Shown in pieces: positions 44,646 to 53,473 of a stretch of 64,000 nucleotides of DNA. Origin of the DNA: FEB-12 sp964503315 (lineage in GTDB: Bacteria > Zixibacteria > MSB-5A5 > GN15 > FEB-12); assembly GCA_964503315.1 (NCBI GenBank), contig CAZCZL010000002.1, positions 248,001-312,000 of the forward strand, in the 5' to 3' direction. The notes under the pieces were generated by a model. The model was not told the origin of the DNA. It worked only from the letters and a program-made list of their open reading frames with translations, and made no database searches. The first letter of the stretch is position 1; the number at the start of each line of letters is the position of its first letter. Both the position numbers and the translations under genes were made by a program.

Positions 44646-45455
44646 CTATGCTTGTAGCTGGACCTTCTGTGGCACTGCCGTTCGTCCTAACGGAGCGATA
44701 GCCGGTACATTACGCTTAAACGCGTTCCTGTTGACCAGCGAAACAACGCGACTCAATTCTACGGTATCGATTCCTTCGGCTGAAATCGCCGCCATCGAGC
44801 ACTCTCCGTCTTCTATGATTCGCGAAAGAATCCGGTCGATCTGCCGGTAAGACACACCTATCTCGCCCTCATCGGTCTGGCCCGGCCAGAGATCCGCCGA
44901 TGGTTTCTTGCGAAGGATCTCTGATGGGATCTCCAGCAGTTCGGCCATCGCGAATACTTCGCCCTTGTACAGTTCGGCGATGGGGTTCACGGAAGCCGCT
45001 GAATCTCCAAACCACGTCGTGTACCCAAGACAGATCTCGGTCCTGTTTGAAGTGCCCAAAACTAATGCGGATCGTTCATGCGCCGCGTCAAACAGAATTG
45101 ACATTCTCTCCCGTGCCGCCTTGTTCCCTACCCGCACACGATCTACTGATTTACCCGTACCAAAATAGGCGTCAAGCATGGGGCTGATATCAAGAGTTCT
45201 GGTCTGGATCACAAGCTTGTTTGCAAGATGTAATGCATGCTCCAAGGAGTCAGGCGTGGATGTCCGGTAGGGCAATATCAGCCCGAAAACCTTCTCGCTG
45301 CCGACCGCCTTGACAGCCAGACTTGCGACCAGCGCCGAATCCACCCCGCCGGAAAGACCGATCACGTACCCGGTCAGACCACTTTCCAGGAGCTTTCCAG
45401 TGATGAACCGCCGAATGGTAGTGGCGGCAATGTTCAGATCCAGTCGGTTTGCCAT
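44646..45455 (-). CDS. nadE: NAD+ synthase (ammonia-dependent)
   Basis: 269 residues of the N-type ATP pyrophosphatase fold: VIGLSGGVDSALVASLA (SGGxDS at 35-40), GTSNRTEICLGYTTWFGDSA and KKPSADLWPGQTDEGEIG. No glutaminase domain, so ammonia is the likely nitrogen donor. It amidates deamido-NAD to NAD. It heads the nadE-rsmI-PAP2-lgt operon, divergent from ssb, with its own promoter and a palindrome at the transcription start. nadA, the first committed enzyme of the same pathway, lies 13 kb away. Confidence 0.95.
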   Translation of the reverse strand: MANRLDLNIAATTIRRFITGKLLESGLTGYVIGLSGGVDSALVASLAVKAVGSEKVFGLILPYRTSTPDSLEHALHLANKLVIQTRTLDISPMLDAYFGTGKSVDRVRVGNKAARERMSILFDAAHERSALVLGTSNRTEICLGYTTWFGDSAASVNPIAELYKGEVFAMAELLEIPSEILRKKPSADLWPGQTDEGEIGVSYRQIDRILSRIIEDGECSMAAISAEGIDTVELSRVVSLVNRNAFKRNVPAIAPLGRTAVPQKVQLQA

Positions 45456-45462
45456 AGCAATA

Positions 45463-45478
45463 TCACATTTGGATGTGA
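45463..45478. promoter_or_regulatory. palindrome over the nadE transcription start, candidate repressor site
   Basis: TCACAT, TTGG, ATGTGA: 6-bp perfect half-sites around a 4-bp centre. It touches the -10 box and ends 8 bp from the nadE ATG, a place where a bound repressor would block initiation. No regulator gene is adjacent. Confidence 0.4.
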
Positions 45479-45506
45479 CTATACCCTATAACTGACAGCC
45501 TAACAA
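45478..45506 (-). promoter_or_regulatory. nadE operon promoter
   Basis: On the minus strand TTGTTA (45506-45501), a 17-nt spacer, TATAGT (45483-45478). It is back to back with the ssb promoter. Confidence 0.6.
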
Positions 45507-45526
45507 GGGAAAACATCCCCTGGCAC

Positions 45527-45555
45527 TTGACACTCATAGATCGTCTCCCTATTAT
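45527..45555 (+). promoter_or_regulatory. ssb promoter
   Basis: TTGACA (45527-45532), a 17-nt spacer, TATTAT (45550-45555): near-consensus housekeeping promoter, with GGAGG and ATG 45580 following. Confidence 0.8.
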
Positions 45556-45579
45556 GCAGTACTTTCAACGGAGGTCATT

Positions 45580-46002
45580 ATGAGTGTTAACAAGGCTATC
45601 CTTATTGGACGGCTTGGCAAAGACCCTGAACTTCGCTATACCCCCAGTGGCCGCGCAGTGGCGACTTTTTCTCTGGCGACCAGCGAAGTCTACCAGAATC
45701 AGGAAGGTCAACGCCAGGAAAATACCACCTGGCACAACATAGTGTGTTGGGGGAAAACCGCTGAACTTGCCAAAGAGTATCTTCGCAAAGGGCGCGAAGT
45801 CTACCTTGAAGGTCGTATCTCCAATCGCAGCTACGACGACAAGGACGGCAATAAGCGGTATATCTCCGAGGTAGTCGTCCAGAACCTCAAGTTTCTGGGC
45901 TCTCGCCAGCAGGGTGAGCCGGGTGGGGCTGCGGATGACGCCGCCGAACCTTCTCCTTCACCGGCCGCTTCCGGCGGTGACGAAGACGACCTGCCATTTT
46001 AG
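45580..46002 (+). CDS. ssb: single-stranded DNA-binding protein
   Basis: 140 residues. OB fold at about 1-108 (NKAILIGRLGKDPELRYTPS, TTWHNIVCWGKTAELAKEYL, GREVYLEGRISNRSYDDKDG), a Gly/Pro/Ser-rich linker, and the conserved acidic tip DEDDLPF that docks replication and repair proteins. It binds ssDNA during replication, recombination and repair. It has a strong own promoter and a strong terminator: a single-gene unit. Confidence 0.97.
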   Translation: MSVNKAILIGRLGKDPELRYTPSGRAVATFSLATSEVYQNQEGQRQENTTWHNIVCWGKTAELAKEYLRKGREVYLEGRISNRSYDDKDGNKRYISEVVVQNLKFLGSRQQGEPGGAADDAAEPSPSPAASGGDEDDLPF

Positions 46003-46034
46003 TCACCCTGATCAAAGCTGACACAGTGGATCGC

Positions 46035-46075
46035 AAACAGGCCGATGCCGCAAGGCATTAGGCCTGTTTCTTTTT
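46035..46075 (+). terminator. intrinsic terminator after ssb
   Basis: AAACAGGCC (46035-46043) pairs with GGCCTGTTT (46061-46069), with a nested GCC-GCAA-GGC hairpin inside. CTTTTT follows. Confidence 0.9.
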
Positions 46076-46105
46076 CGACCTGAGGCAGTGCAATTTCTCA
46101 TCTCA

Positions 46106-46151
46106 GTTTCACCCGTTTCATATCCGAAACAAGCGTTAGGAACCGTGAAAC
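46106..46151 (+). promoter_or_regulatory. nested inverted repeats in the leader of the 46189 gene
   Basis: GTTTCAC (46106-46112) pairs with GTGAAAC (46145-46151). Inside, GTTTC (46115-46119) pairs with GAAAC (46126-46130). The half-sites share the core GTTTC, so this could be paired operator sites or an RNA structure 38 nt before the ATG. Confidence 0.3.
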
Positions 46152-46188
46152 AGGAAATTGGAACTGCTAGCCTTCAGGAGGAGACAGA

Positions 46189-46767
46189 ATGTCTCGTGTC
46201 ATTGCCCTGGCTATGAATAGCTTCGGGTCGCCGCTTAAAGCCCAGGTCTACTTCAGGATCGCGGCCATGCTGGTGACTACTATATTAGTCTGTTCGACCC
46301 TGGTCTTCTATTTTGGCAATCAGTTGGTCGATATGCTCGCCGCGGGCGTAGCGACACTTGCCGATATCGCCGTCGCGTCTATCCTGCCGTATCTCTTTGC
46401 GGCAGCTATAGCCGGAATGTGCGCCATGGCGATAACGACCATTCTCCCTACAGCTCGTTCGATCGAGCCGCAGGAGGCGATCCTTCAGCGGCTGCGTCAA
46501 CTCTCCGCCGGTGACCTCGCGTCCGCCGAAAAGGTCCCTTCGTCCGGACCGATGCGAGAAATCGCCATGGAGTTGAATCAGAGTATTGGCATGCTCCGTC
46601 ACCAGATGACCGCCATGAAGATAGTCAACCGCCAGCAGTGGTCGACCTTGTGCAACATTCGCGATGCTGTCGAACGCGGCAATACCCAGATGGCGATCAG
46701 CTATATCGAACAGATGGAAAAAACCTGGCAGAAAACCGCGGATATAGAGAAGAAATTACTGACCTGA
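46189..46767 (+). CDS. two-helix membrane protein with cytoplasmic helical (HAMP-like) domain, unknown function
   Basis: 192 residues, with GGAGGAG before the ATG. Two membrane helices at about 22-45 (FRIAAMLVTTILVCSTLVFY) and 62-85 (ILPYLFAAAIAGMCAMAITT). A helical region follows (PQEAILQRLRQLSAGDLASA) that resembles a HAMP linker (the L-x-x-L-S-x-G-D-L pattern), then MREIAMELNQSIGMLRHQMT and a coiled coil. This is the layout of signalling proteins of the methyl-accepting or histidine-kinase type without their output domain. Its last 12 nt overlap the convergent lpxD. I recognise no exact family. Confidence 0.65.
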   Translation: MSRVIALAMNSFGSPLKAQVYFRIAAMLVTTILVCSTLVFYFGNQLVDMLAAGVATLADIAVASILPYLFAAAIAGMCAMAITTILPTARSIEPQEAILQRLRQLSAGDLASAEKVPSSGPMREIAMELNQSIGMLRHQMTAMKIVNRQQWSTLCNIRDAVERGNTQMAISYIEQMEKTWQKTADIEKKLLT

Positions 46768-47802
46768 ATCGTCGCCCGATTTCCCTTCAAGTTTGCGCAC
46801 GCGCTTGAAAAGATCGGGCAGTCGTGAGAGCGATGCTTCTATCCGTTTCGTCTCCATGATATCGCGGGCAGGATAGCCAAAAACTGTCTTGCCCGCAGGT
46901 ATCGATCTCGGTACTCCCGACTGCGCCCCTACCTTGACATCATCCCCTAACTCGATATGCCCAACCAACCCAACCTGTCCGGCCAGGATCACCCGATTCC
47001 CCAGCTTGGTTGAGCCGGATATTCCTACTTGCGAGACGATCAGGCAATTCTCCCCTATCTGCACGTTGTGAGCGATCTGCACGAGATTGTCGATCTTCGT
47101 TCCACGTCCTATCCGCGTTGGTCCAAGTGCGCCGCGGTCGATTGCGACATTTGCCCCGATCTCCACATCGTCCGCTATCTCCACCCATCCCACCTGTTTG
47201 ATCTTCATCATCCCCGTAGGAGAGGGAGCAAACCCGAAACCATCGGAACCGATCACGGTACCGGCATGTATGATCGCCCGGGCACCGATCTTCACGCCAT
47301 GGAGGATCCGTACTCCCGGATGAATGAGACTGTCCTTGCCCAATTCCGCATGATCCCCGACGTAGATGGAGGACACCAACTGGCAGTTGTCTCCGATGAC
47401 CGCTGTCGACCGGATGTGGCAGAATGGGCCTATGGCGCAATTCGCGCCGATCTTCGCCCCCGGTTCGATCACCGCATGCGCGCTGATTCCCGGCTCCACC
47501 AGGACAGGGTCTACATAGAGGCGGTCAACGATCTTGGCAAAGATCAGATAAGGATTCTGGTGTCGGATAGTCGGCTTGTGAGCACACTCTGTTTTGAGAT
47601 CGAGCACCAACGCGGATGCGTTGGTTGATTCGATGAACTGCAGATAATTGGGATTCGCGACAAACGATATCTCCCCCGGCTGGGCCGATTCGATCGGGGC
47701 CGCACCGGTTATGAGGGTGCGGCCATCGCCTGAAACTGTCCCGCCGACCGACGCCGCAAGATCCGCCAGCGTCACAGGAGCTTTATTGGTCGAGCTTGTC
47801 AA
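46756..47802 (-). CDS. lpxD: UDP-3-O-acylglucosamine N-acyltransferase
   Basis: 348 residues from a TTG at 47802 that overlaps ompH by 20 nt. A GTG nine codons later is the alternative. An N-terminal uridine-binding domain (VTLADLAASVGG, QPGEISFVANPNYLQFIEST) is followed by a left-handed beta helix of hexapeptide repeats (IEPGAKIGANCAIGPFCHIR, VIGSDGFGFAP, IAHNVQIGENCLIVSQVGIS). The family catalytic His is in IAHNVQIG. It adds the second 3-hydroxyacyl chain in lipid A synthesis, showing a lipopolysaccharide-type outer membrane. It is last in the rplU-bamA-ompH-lpxD run. Confidence 0.95.
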   Translation of the reverse strand: MTSSTNKAPVTLADLAASVGGTVSGDGRTLITGAAPIESAQPGEISFVANPNYLQFIESTNASALVLDLKTECAHKPTIRHQNPYLIFAKIVDRLYVDPVLVEPGISAHAVIEPGAKIGANCAIGPFCHIRSTAVIGDNCQLVSSIYVGDHAELGKDSLIHPGVRILHGVKIGARAIIHAGTVIGSDGFGFAPSPTGMMKIKQVGWVEIADDVEIGANVAIDRGALGPTRIGRGTKIDNLVQIAHNVQIGENCLIVSQVGISGSTKLGNRVILAGQVGLVGHIELGDDVKVGAQSGVPRSIPAGKTVFGYPARDIMETKRIEASLSRLPDLFKRVRKLEGKSGDDSGQ

Positions 47803-48322
47803 GATACTCCAGCACTTTGGCTGTCACGTCATAGGACGGCTTGATATATCCAAGACCACTCTGTGAGGTGAAGATGATGTCGTATCCTTCATCCAGCGCC
47901 ACCTGCTCGATCGCCTTGTTCAGGTTGGCGAGCAAAGGACGCATTAATTCATCCTGCTTGGCTTCAGCCGTGCCGCCCGGACCGTATATCTGTTTGGTGT
48001 AGGCGTCCAAGGCATCCTTCTTCGCGCGAAGCGCCGCCTCGCGCTCTTTCTTTTTGTCGTCAGAGAGGATCAGGCGCTGCTTCTCATACTCTTCCAGCAT
48101 CGCAGTCAGTTCATCCGACTTGGCCTGGGCCTCGGTGTCCCAGGCTTTCTTCTCGATATCCCACTGTTCCTGGGCACGCACCCACGCTTTGTACGTGGCG
48201 CGAACTTCGTCATCTTTGAGGTAGCCGATCTTCATCCCCTGGGCGGAGGAGGACGCGGCAAAACCGGTCGCCAGCACCAGGCCGGCCACTACAAGCAGAA
48301 CCAAACGTGTCACATTACGCAT
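47783..48322 (-). CDS. OmpH/Skp-family periplasmic chaperone
   Basis: 179 residues. A signal peptide at 1-28 (LVLLVVAGLVLATGFAASSS, cleavage after AQ), then MKIGYLKDDEVRATY (start of the core) and long charged helices (EYEKQRLILSDDKKKEREAA) that form the jellyfish tentacles. It ends with the second core half (ALDEGYDIIFTSQSGLGYIK). It binds unfolded outer-membrane proteins on the way to BamA. It lies 34 nt downstream of bamA, the usual neighbour. Confidence 0.9.
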   Translation of the reverse strand: MRNVTRLVLLVVAGLVLATGFAASSSAQGMKIGYLKDDEVRATYKAWVRAQEQWDIEKKAWDTEAQAKSDELTAMLEEYEKQRLILSDDKKKEREAALRAKKDALDAYTKQIYGPGGTAEAKQDELMRPLLANLNKAIEQVALDEGYDIIFTSQSGLGYIKPSYDVTAKVLEYLDKLDQ

Positions 48323-48356
48323 CTGTTCTCTATCTCCTGTAAATTCAGATTATTTG

Positions 48357-50843
48357 CTACCTAAAGGTCGTGCCGATCTGGAAGTGTGGTTTCCACTTCT
48401 GCGATTCATCCCGATACTTGTCTAGCGGATACGCGAAATCGAAGCCGATGGTTCCAATCCCGGGGACCGCGATTCGGAATCCGAAACCGATCCCGCGATA
48501 CAACGAGTTGACCTTGACGTCATTCAACTCCCGCCACGAGTTCCCCGCATCAAAGAATATTAGTCCATAGAGCTGCTGCTTGGCCAGCGGGATCTGCAAT
48601 TCAAGATTTGTGACAAACATGTAGTTCCCGCGGACGCGCACCAAGTTAGAATCCCTCACCTGATCGCTCACATCGGTAACATCGCCAGTCGCGGAATCCT
48701 TCAAATAATATGTATTCTGGTCGTAAATCATTGAGTCGGGGGTGAGTACCCCATCGTCATACCCACGGATCACACCGTCGTAGGAAGTTCCACCTGGCGT
48801 AAATCGGTCCGAAAGCAAAATGTAATCATCCTTGGCTTCGGGCGTTGTTACCGCGCCCCACTCAACCTTGGCCGCTAGGGCCATCCCCCAGAAGAGCGGA
48901 ATGAACTTGGCGAATTCTATCTGGTGATGACGATAATTGTAGTATCCGCCAAGGAATCCGCCCGTGGTTTCAAAAGTATAAGAGAACTGTGATCCGCTGG
49001 TCGCAAATTCCGGCAGATTGCGCGAATCGCGGGTTATCGTAAATGACATTCGGTAGGCGCTGCGCCAATCGCCATCTTCTTCCAAAATGGAACCAGGAAT
49101 CGGGTCTCCGACAATAGTACTATCGAGTCTGTCTTCACTAAAATCCAGTTGGCCATTTCGCGTACTATCATCAGTATAGTAGAGATCCTTGAGCGAATAA
49201 CTGCTTCTGAATGTCTCGCTGAAGTCGTATATCCGGTTGCGTTCCGCTCGCAATGCACCGTAGACTCTGAAGTAATTGTCGGGCCACCTCAGGCGACGGC
49301 CGAGACGCACCGAGGCTCCCTGACGCCCTTCCGTGTAATCCTCGTACCACCGCCGATTGGTCGTGTAAATATCCGTACTCAGCAACGTCGGACGGCCAAA
49401 CAACCACGGCTCGGTGAATGAAAGCGAGAACGAGTTGCGGCGATTCCCCTTTTCCACCTGGAAGTTGAGACTCTGCCCGTTCCCCATTAGATTTGGAATA
49501 CCCAGCCCTACCGAACCAACCAGCTTATCCTGGCTGTTATATCCCGCACCCGCCGAAACCTGCCCGGTCTGCTTCTCGGTCACCTTGTATTCGATATCCA
49601 CATCGCCGCTTGGCAAGTCGATCGGCGTCGGTTCAACATTTGAGAAGTAGTTCAGCGCCATGGCGTCGCGCACCGAGCGTATCAGCAATGAGCGGCTGAA
49701 CGTCTGCCCTGGAAGGGTCGAAAGCTCTCTCCGGATGACCTTATCCTTGGTCTTGGTATTCCCGACGATTCGGACGAGGTTGATATGTGACGGCAATCCT
49801 TCTGTGATGTCGTAGGAGATATCGAGCAGTGAATCTGCGCGGGTCGATTTCTCGTCATTGACCCGAATGTGCAAATGACCTATCTCCTGATAGGTCGTGT
49901 AAATCTCCATCAGGGATTCGTCATACTTCTCCGCGTCAAACACCTCGCCGGGAGTATGCTTCAGCGCCTTTTTCAGTACTTCGGTCTTGAGGACGGAGTT
50001 CCCTTTGAACGTCGACTCTCCGAAGTAGTACCTCGGCCCCTCATAGACGTCCAGATAGATCGTCATGCGACTGACGGCGGTATCAATGGTCATGGAATCC
50101 GAGATCAGGTACGCGTCGATATACCCCCGCTTGTGATACTCGTCGATAACCTTGGTCAGATCCTCTTCGTACTTTTCTTCGGCATAGTCGGAGCTTTTGA
50201 GGAAGCCGCGCTTGCGGTTGCGCATTTTGCCGATTAACTCATTCGCCGGGACATCTTTGTTTCCGGTCAACACCACATTTTCGACCTTCACTTTAGAGCG
50301 CTCATTTACCTGGTAGGCCAAGGTCGCCTCGGTCGAATCCGCGTTATAGGTCAGCGTATGGCTGACGGACGCCTGGAAGTACCCTTTGTCGCCATACATC
50401 TTGCGTATCTGTTCCGCCTTTTCGTGAACCAGATATGGCGAAATGTATCCCCCAACCCCGAGTTTGAGTTTTTCGTTCAGTTCTTTGACGCTGAATTTCT
50501 TGTTACCGGAATAGGTGAGGCCGGCGAGCTTGGGAAGTTCTTTGACAATGATGAAAAGCTTCACCCCACCAGTGACTTCCTGCGCTTCGATCCTGACATC
50601 AGAGAAGATCCCCAATCCATAGAGACGACGCATCGTTTCCTGGATGATGGTAATATTGATGGGAGAGCCCTTATCGATTTTGGAGACGCCAAGGATAAGG
50701 GAAGGAACGGTAATGCGGTTGCCGACTACTTCGACATCAACAACCTTCGGCCCTTCCTGGGCGACTGCCGGCGAGAATATCCCGGCCAGCAGCACCAGCG
50801 ACAGGAGAGCTGTCCATGCTCGTACGCGCCTAAAATCAGACAA
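48357..50843 (-). CDS. bamA: outer-membrane protein assembly factor BamA
   Basis: 828 residues. Signal peptide about 1-28 (ALLSLVLLAGIFSPAVAQ), five POTRA domains at about 30-430 (VVDVEVVGNRITVPSLILGV, LTYSGNKKFSVKELNEKL, VRIVGNTKTKDKVIRRELST), then a 16-strand barrel with GAGYNSQDKLVGSVGLGIPN. The conserved loop-6 region appears as VIRGYDDG (R-G-Y in place of V-R-G-F/Y), and the end is WKPHFQIGTTFR. It inserts barrel proteins into the outer membrane. The start lies 5 nt after rplU, unusually close to a ribosomal gene. Confidence 0.95.
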   Translation of the reverse strand: MSDFRRVRAWTALLSLVLLAGIFSPAVAQEGPKVVDVEVVGNRITVPSLILGVSKIDKGSPINITIIQETMRRLYGLGIFSDVRIEAQEVTGGVKLFIIVKELPKLAGLTYSGNKKFSVKELNEKLKLGVGGYISPYLVHEKAEQIRKMYGDKGYFQASVSHTLTYNADSTEATLAYQVNERSKVKVENVVLTGNKDVPANELIGKMRNRKRGFLKSSDYAEEKYEEDLTKVIDEYHKRGYIDAYLISDSMTIDTAVSRMTIYLDVYEGPRYYFGESTFKGNSVLKTEVLKKALKHTPGEVFDAEKYDESLMEIYTTYQEIGHLHIRVNDEKSTRADSLLDISYDITEGLPSHINLVRIVGNTKTKDKVIRRELSTLPGQTFSRSLLIRSVRDAMALNYFSNVEPTPIDLPSGDVDIEYKVTEKQTGQVSAGAGYNSQDKLVGSVGLGIPNLMGNGQSLNFQVEKGNRRNSFSLSFTEPWLFGRPTLLSTDIYTTNRRWYEDYTEGRQGASVRLGRRLRWPDNYFRVYGALRAERNRIYDFSETFRSSYSLKDLYYTDDSTRNGQLDFSEDRLDSTIVGDPIPGSILEEDGDWRSAYRMSFTITRDSRNLPEFATSGSQFSYTFETTGGFLGGYYNYRHHQIEFAKFIPLFWGMALAAKVEWGAVTTPEAKDDYILLSDRFTPGGTSYDGVIRGYDDGVLTPDSMIYDQNTYYLKDSATGDVTDVSDQVRDSNLVRVRGNYMFVTNLELQIPLAKQQLYGLIFFDAGNSWRELNDVKVNSLYRGIGFGFRIAVPGIGTIGFDFAYPLDKYRDESQKWKPHFQIGTTFR

Positions 50844-50848
50844 GTCGG

Positions 50849-51169
50849 TTAGCTCTTTGGACTAACGATCTTATTAACCTTGATCTCGGTGTATTCTTGC
50901 CGGTGACCCGCTGTGCGGCGATACTTCGTGCGGCGTTTGTACTTGAACGTAAACAGCTTCTCGCCGCGCGTCTGCTCAACAACTTCGGCTTCAACTTTGG
51001 CGCCAGAGACAAACGGGGTACCGATCACCGATGCACCGTCCGCACTCACGAGCAGTACATCGCTGATACTCAGCCGATCACCCTGCTTGGCCGCCTGGCG
51101 AGGAACCCGGATCACCGCACCCTCTTCGGCGCGATACTGAAAGCCGGCGAGCTGAAAAATAGCGTACAT
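50849..51169 (-). CDS. rplU: 50S ribosomal protein L21
   Basis: 106 residues from ATG 51169 (MYAIFQLAGFQYRAEEGAVI) behind GTGGAGG. Core motifs: ISDVLLVSADG, VIGTPFVSGAKVEAEVVEQT, KLFTFKYKRRTKYRRTAGHR, TEIKVNKI. Normally rpmA (L27) follows, but here bamA follows after 5 nt and no L27-like frame is present. Confidence 0.96.
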   Translation of the reverse strand: MYAIFQLAGFQYRAEEGAVIRVPRQAAKQGDRLSISDVLLVSADGASVIGTPFVSGAKVEAEVVEQTRGEKLFTFKYKRRTKYRRTAGHRQEYTEIKVNKIVSPKS

Positions 51170-51425
51170 CAAAATCCTCCACAGGTGATTGAAAATGTTA
51201 CTCCGTTTGGACTTAAGCCTCGCAAAGTAACAGATTCGCAAGCCAAGTCAAGGGCTTTTTTGACGGCCAGCCGACCTTCGGCTGCCGTCCTTCCCCACTT
51301 ACACCCACCTCCGACAGTTTGGTTCCCAACAACTTAGCGGCTTCAACCCGCTTAGAACAGAAAGTGAGTACTCCCGGAAGGTAATCTTGGCTATATTGCC
51401 GCCACTCGACGTAAAACAGGGACCT

Positions 51426-53471
51426 ATGAACAGCAAGATCACCAAAGCTTCGATTCCGCCGCCCGCCCCGTTCCAACTGCACGCCAATTTCAAGCCCAAA
51501 GGGGACCAACCCCAGGCCATTGCCGAACTTCTGGAAGGTCTGCGTTCAGGTCGCAAACACCAGACCCTGCTTGGGGTAACCGGCTCGGGCAAGACCTTTA
51601 CTATCGCCAATGTCATCGCGCAGTACGGCAAGCCGGCGCTGGTCATTTCGCACAACAAAACGCTCGCGGCTCAGTTGTATGGCGAATTGAAAGCGTTCTT
51701 CCCCAAAAACGCGGTCGAGTTCTTTATCAGCTATTACGATTACTACCAGCCGGAAGCATATATCCCGACCACCGATACCTATATCGAAAAAGATACCGCG
51801 ATGAACGAGGATATCGACCGGCTCCGCTTGCGGGCGACCGCCTCGCTTCTGGATCGGGATGATGTCATCATCGTTGCCTCCGTTTCGTGCATCTATGGTT
51901 TGGGTTCGCCGCAGGAATACAAAAACCAGCTTCTCTTTCTCGAGCGCGGGGTCGAAAGCGACCGGGATGAGGTCATCCGTAAGCTGATCGATATCCACTA
52001 CAACCGCAACGAGCTGGATTTCTCGCGCGGCAATTTCAGGGTACGTGGGGACACGATCGAACTCATCCCCGCCTACTACGAAACGGCGATTCGACTGGAG
52101 TTTTTCGGAGATGAGATAGAAAGGATCACCGAGGTCGACCCGTTGACCGGCGAGATCATCAGCGAGCGCCAAAAAATAGCCATTTACCCGGCGAAACACT
52201 TTGTGACATCCAAGCCGCAGTTGGCTGAGGCGATTGCCGGAATCGAGGCAGAGCTGAAGGAGCGCCTTGCCACCTATCGTTCACTCGACAAGTTGCTCGA
52301 ACTCCAGCGCCTCGACCAGCGGACCCGATATGACCTTGAAATGCTTCGCGAGGTCGGCTACTGCACGGGGGTAGAGAATTACTCCCGCTATCTGACGGGA
52401 CGAAAAGCCGGCGACCGACCCCAGTGTTTGATCGATTTTTTCCAGAAGGATTTTGTCACCATTATCGATGAATCGCACCAGTCGATTCCCCAGATCCGCG
52501 GCATGTTTGCCGGGGACCGTTCACGCAAGGAAGTTCTGGTAGAGCATGGATTTCGCCTCCCTTCGGCCTTCGACAACCGTCCGCTCTATTTTGAGGAGTT
52601 CGAGGCGCTCCAGAAGCAGACAATATACGTATCAGCTACACCGGCCGAGTATGAGCTACAGAAGTGCGAAGGAGTGGTGGTTGACCAGGTGATTCGCCCC
52701 ACCGGTTTGCTTGACCCGCTTATCACCATCAAGCCTCTCAGAAGCCAGGTAGACGACCTCTTAGAGCAAGTCCGCCAACGGGTTGCGAGAAACGAGCGAG
52801 TCCTGGTCACTACCCTTACCAAGCGCATGTCCGAGGATTTGACCGATTATCTGGACAAAATGGGGATTCGGGTGCGTTATCTCCACTCCGAGATCGACTC
52901 CATCGAGCGCACCAGCATAATCCGTGACCTGCGGCTGGCGGAGTTCGATGTTCTCGTTGGCGTCAATTTATTGCGCGAAGGATTGGACCTTCCGGAGGTC
53001 TCGCTCGTCGCTATATTGGATGCCGACAAAGAGGGGTTCCTTCGGTCGGAGCGTTCACTGGTTCAGACCGCGGGACGTGCCGCGCGAAACAAGGATGGCG
53101 AGGTGATCTTCTACGCCGACAAGGTGACCGACTCGATGCGCAAAGCCATCGAAGAGACCAACCGTCGTCGCGCGAAACAGATCGCCTACAATGAACAACA
53201 CGGCATCAATCCGGAGACGATCTTCAAAACACGCGACGAGATCATCCGGACCACCCTCTTTGCCGACAGCAAAACGTTTGAAGAAGAGAAGAAATTCGAG
53301 AAGCCGGATCATTTCTCGCTTATGTCCATGGAAGACCAACTGGGCTTCATGGCCAAAGCGATGAAACAGGCGGCGGAAAATCTTGATTTCGAAACCGCCA
53401 TCGCGATCCGCGACGAAATGAATCAACTCCGCAAAGAGCGAAAGCACGGCATCAAACGGAAACGGCGCTAA
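51426..53471 (+). CDS. uvrB: excinuclease ABC subunit B
   Basis: 681 residues from ATG 51426. Walker A LLGVTGSGKTFTIANV (about 48-63), damage-probing beta hairpin YISYYDYYQPEAYIPTTD, DESHQSIPQIRGMFAGDRSR, helicase motifs ATPAEYEL, LLREGLDLPEVSLVAILDAD and QTAGRAARN, and the C-terminal UVR domain (MAKAMKQAAENLDFETAIAI) that binds UvrC. It carries the DNA lesion from UvrA to UvrC in nucleotide excision repair. The lipoprotein gene follows after 2 nt. Confidence 0.97.
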   Translation: MNSKITKASIPPPAPFQLHANFKPKGDQPQAIAELLEGLRSGRKHQTLLGVTGSGKTFTIANVIAQYGKPALVISHNKTLAAQLYGELKAFFPKNAVEFFISYYDYYQPEAYIPTTDTYIEKDTAMNEDIDRLRLRATASLLDRDDVIIVASVSCIYGLGSPQEYKNQLLFLERGVESDRDEVIRKLIDIHYNRNELDFSRGNFRVRGDTIELIPAYYETAIRLEFFGDEIERITEVDPLTGEIISERQKIAIYPAKHFVTSKPQLAEAIAGIEAELKERLATYRSLDKLLELQRLDQRTRYDLEMLREVGYCTGVENYSRYLTGRKAGDRPQCLIDFFQKDFVTIIDESHQSIPQIRGMFAGDRSRKEVLVEHGFRLPSAFDNRPLYFEEFEALQKQTIYVSATPAEYELQKCEGVVVDQVIRPTGLLDPLITIKPLRSQVDDLLEQVRQRVARNERVLVTTLTKRMSEDLTDYLDKMGIRVRYLHSEIDSIERTSIIRDLRLAEFDVLVGVNLLREGLDLPEVSLVAILDADKEGFLRSERSLVQTAGRAARNKDGEVIFYADKVTDSMRKAIEETNRRRAKQIAYNEQHGINPETIFKTRDEIIRTTLFADSKTFEEEKKFEKPDHFSLMSMEDQLGFMAKAMKQAAENLDFETAIAIRDEMNQLRKERKHGIKRKRR

Positions 53472-53473
53472 AC

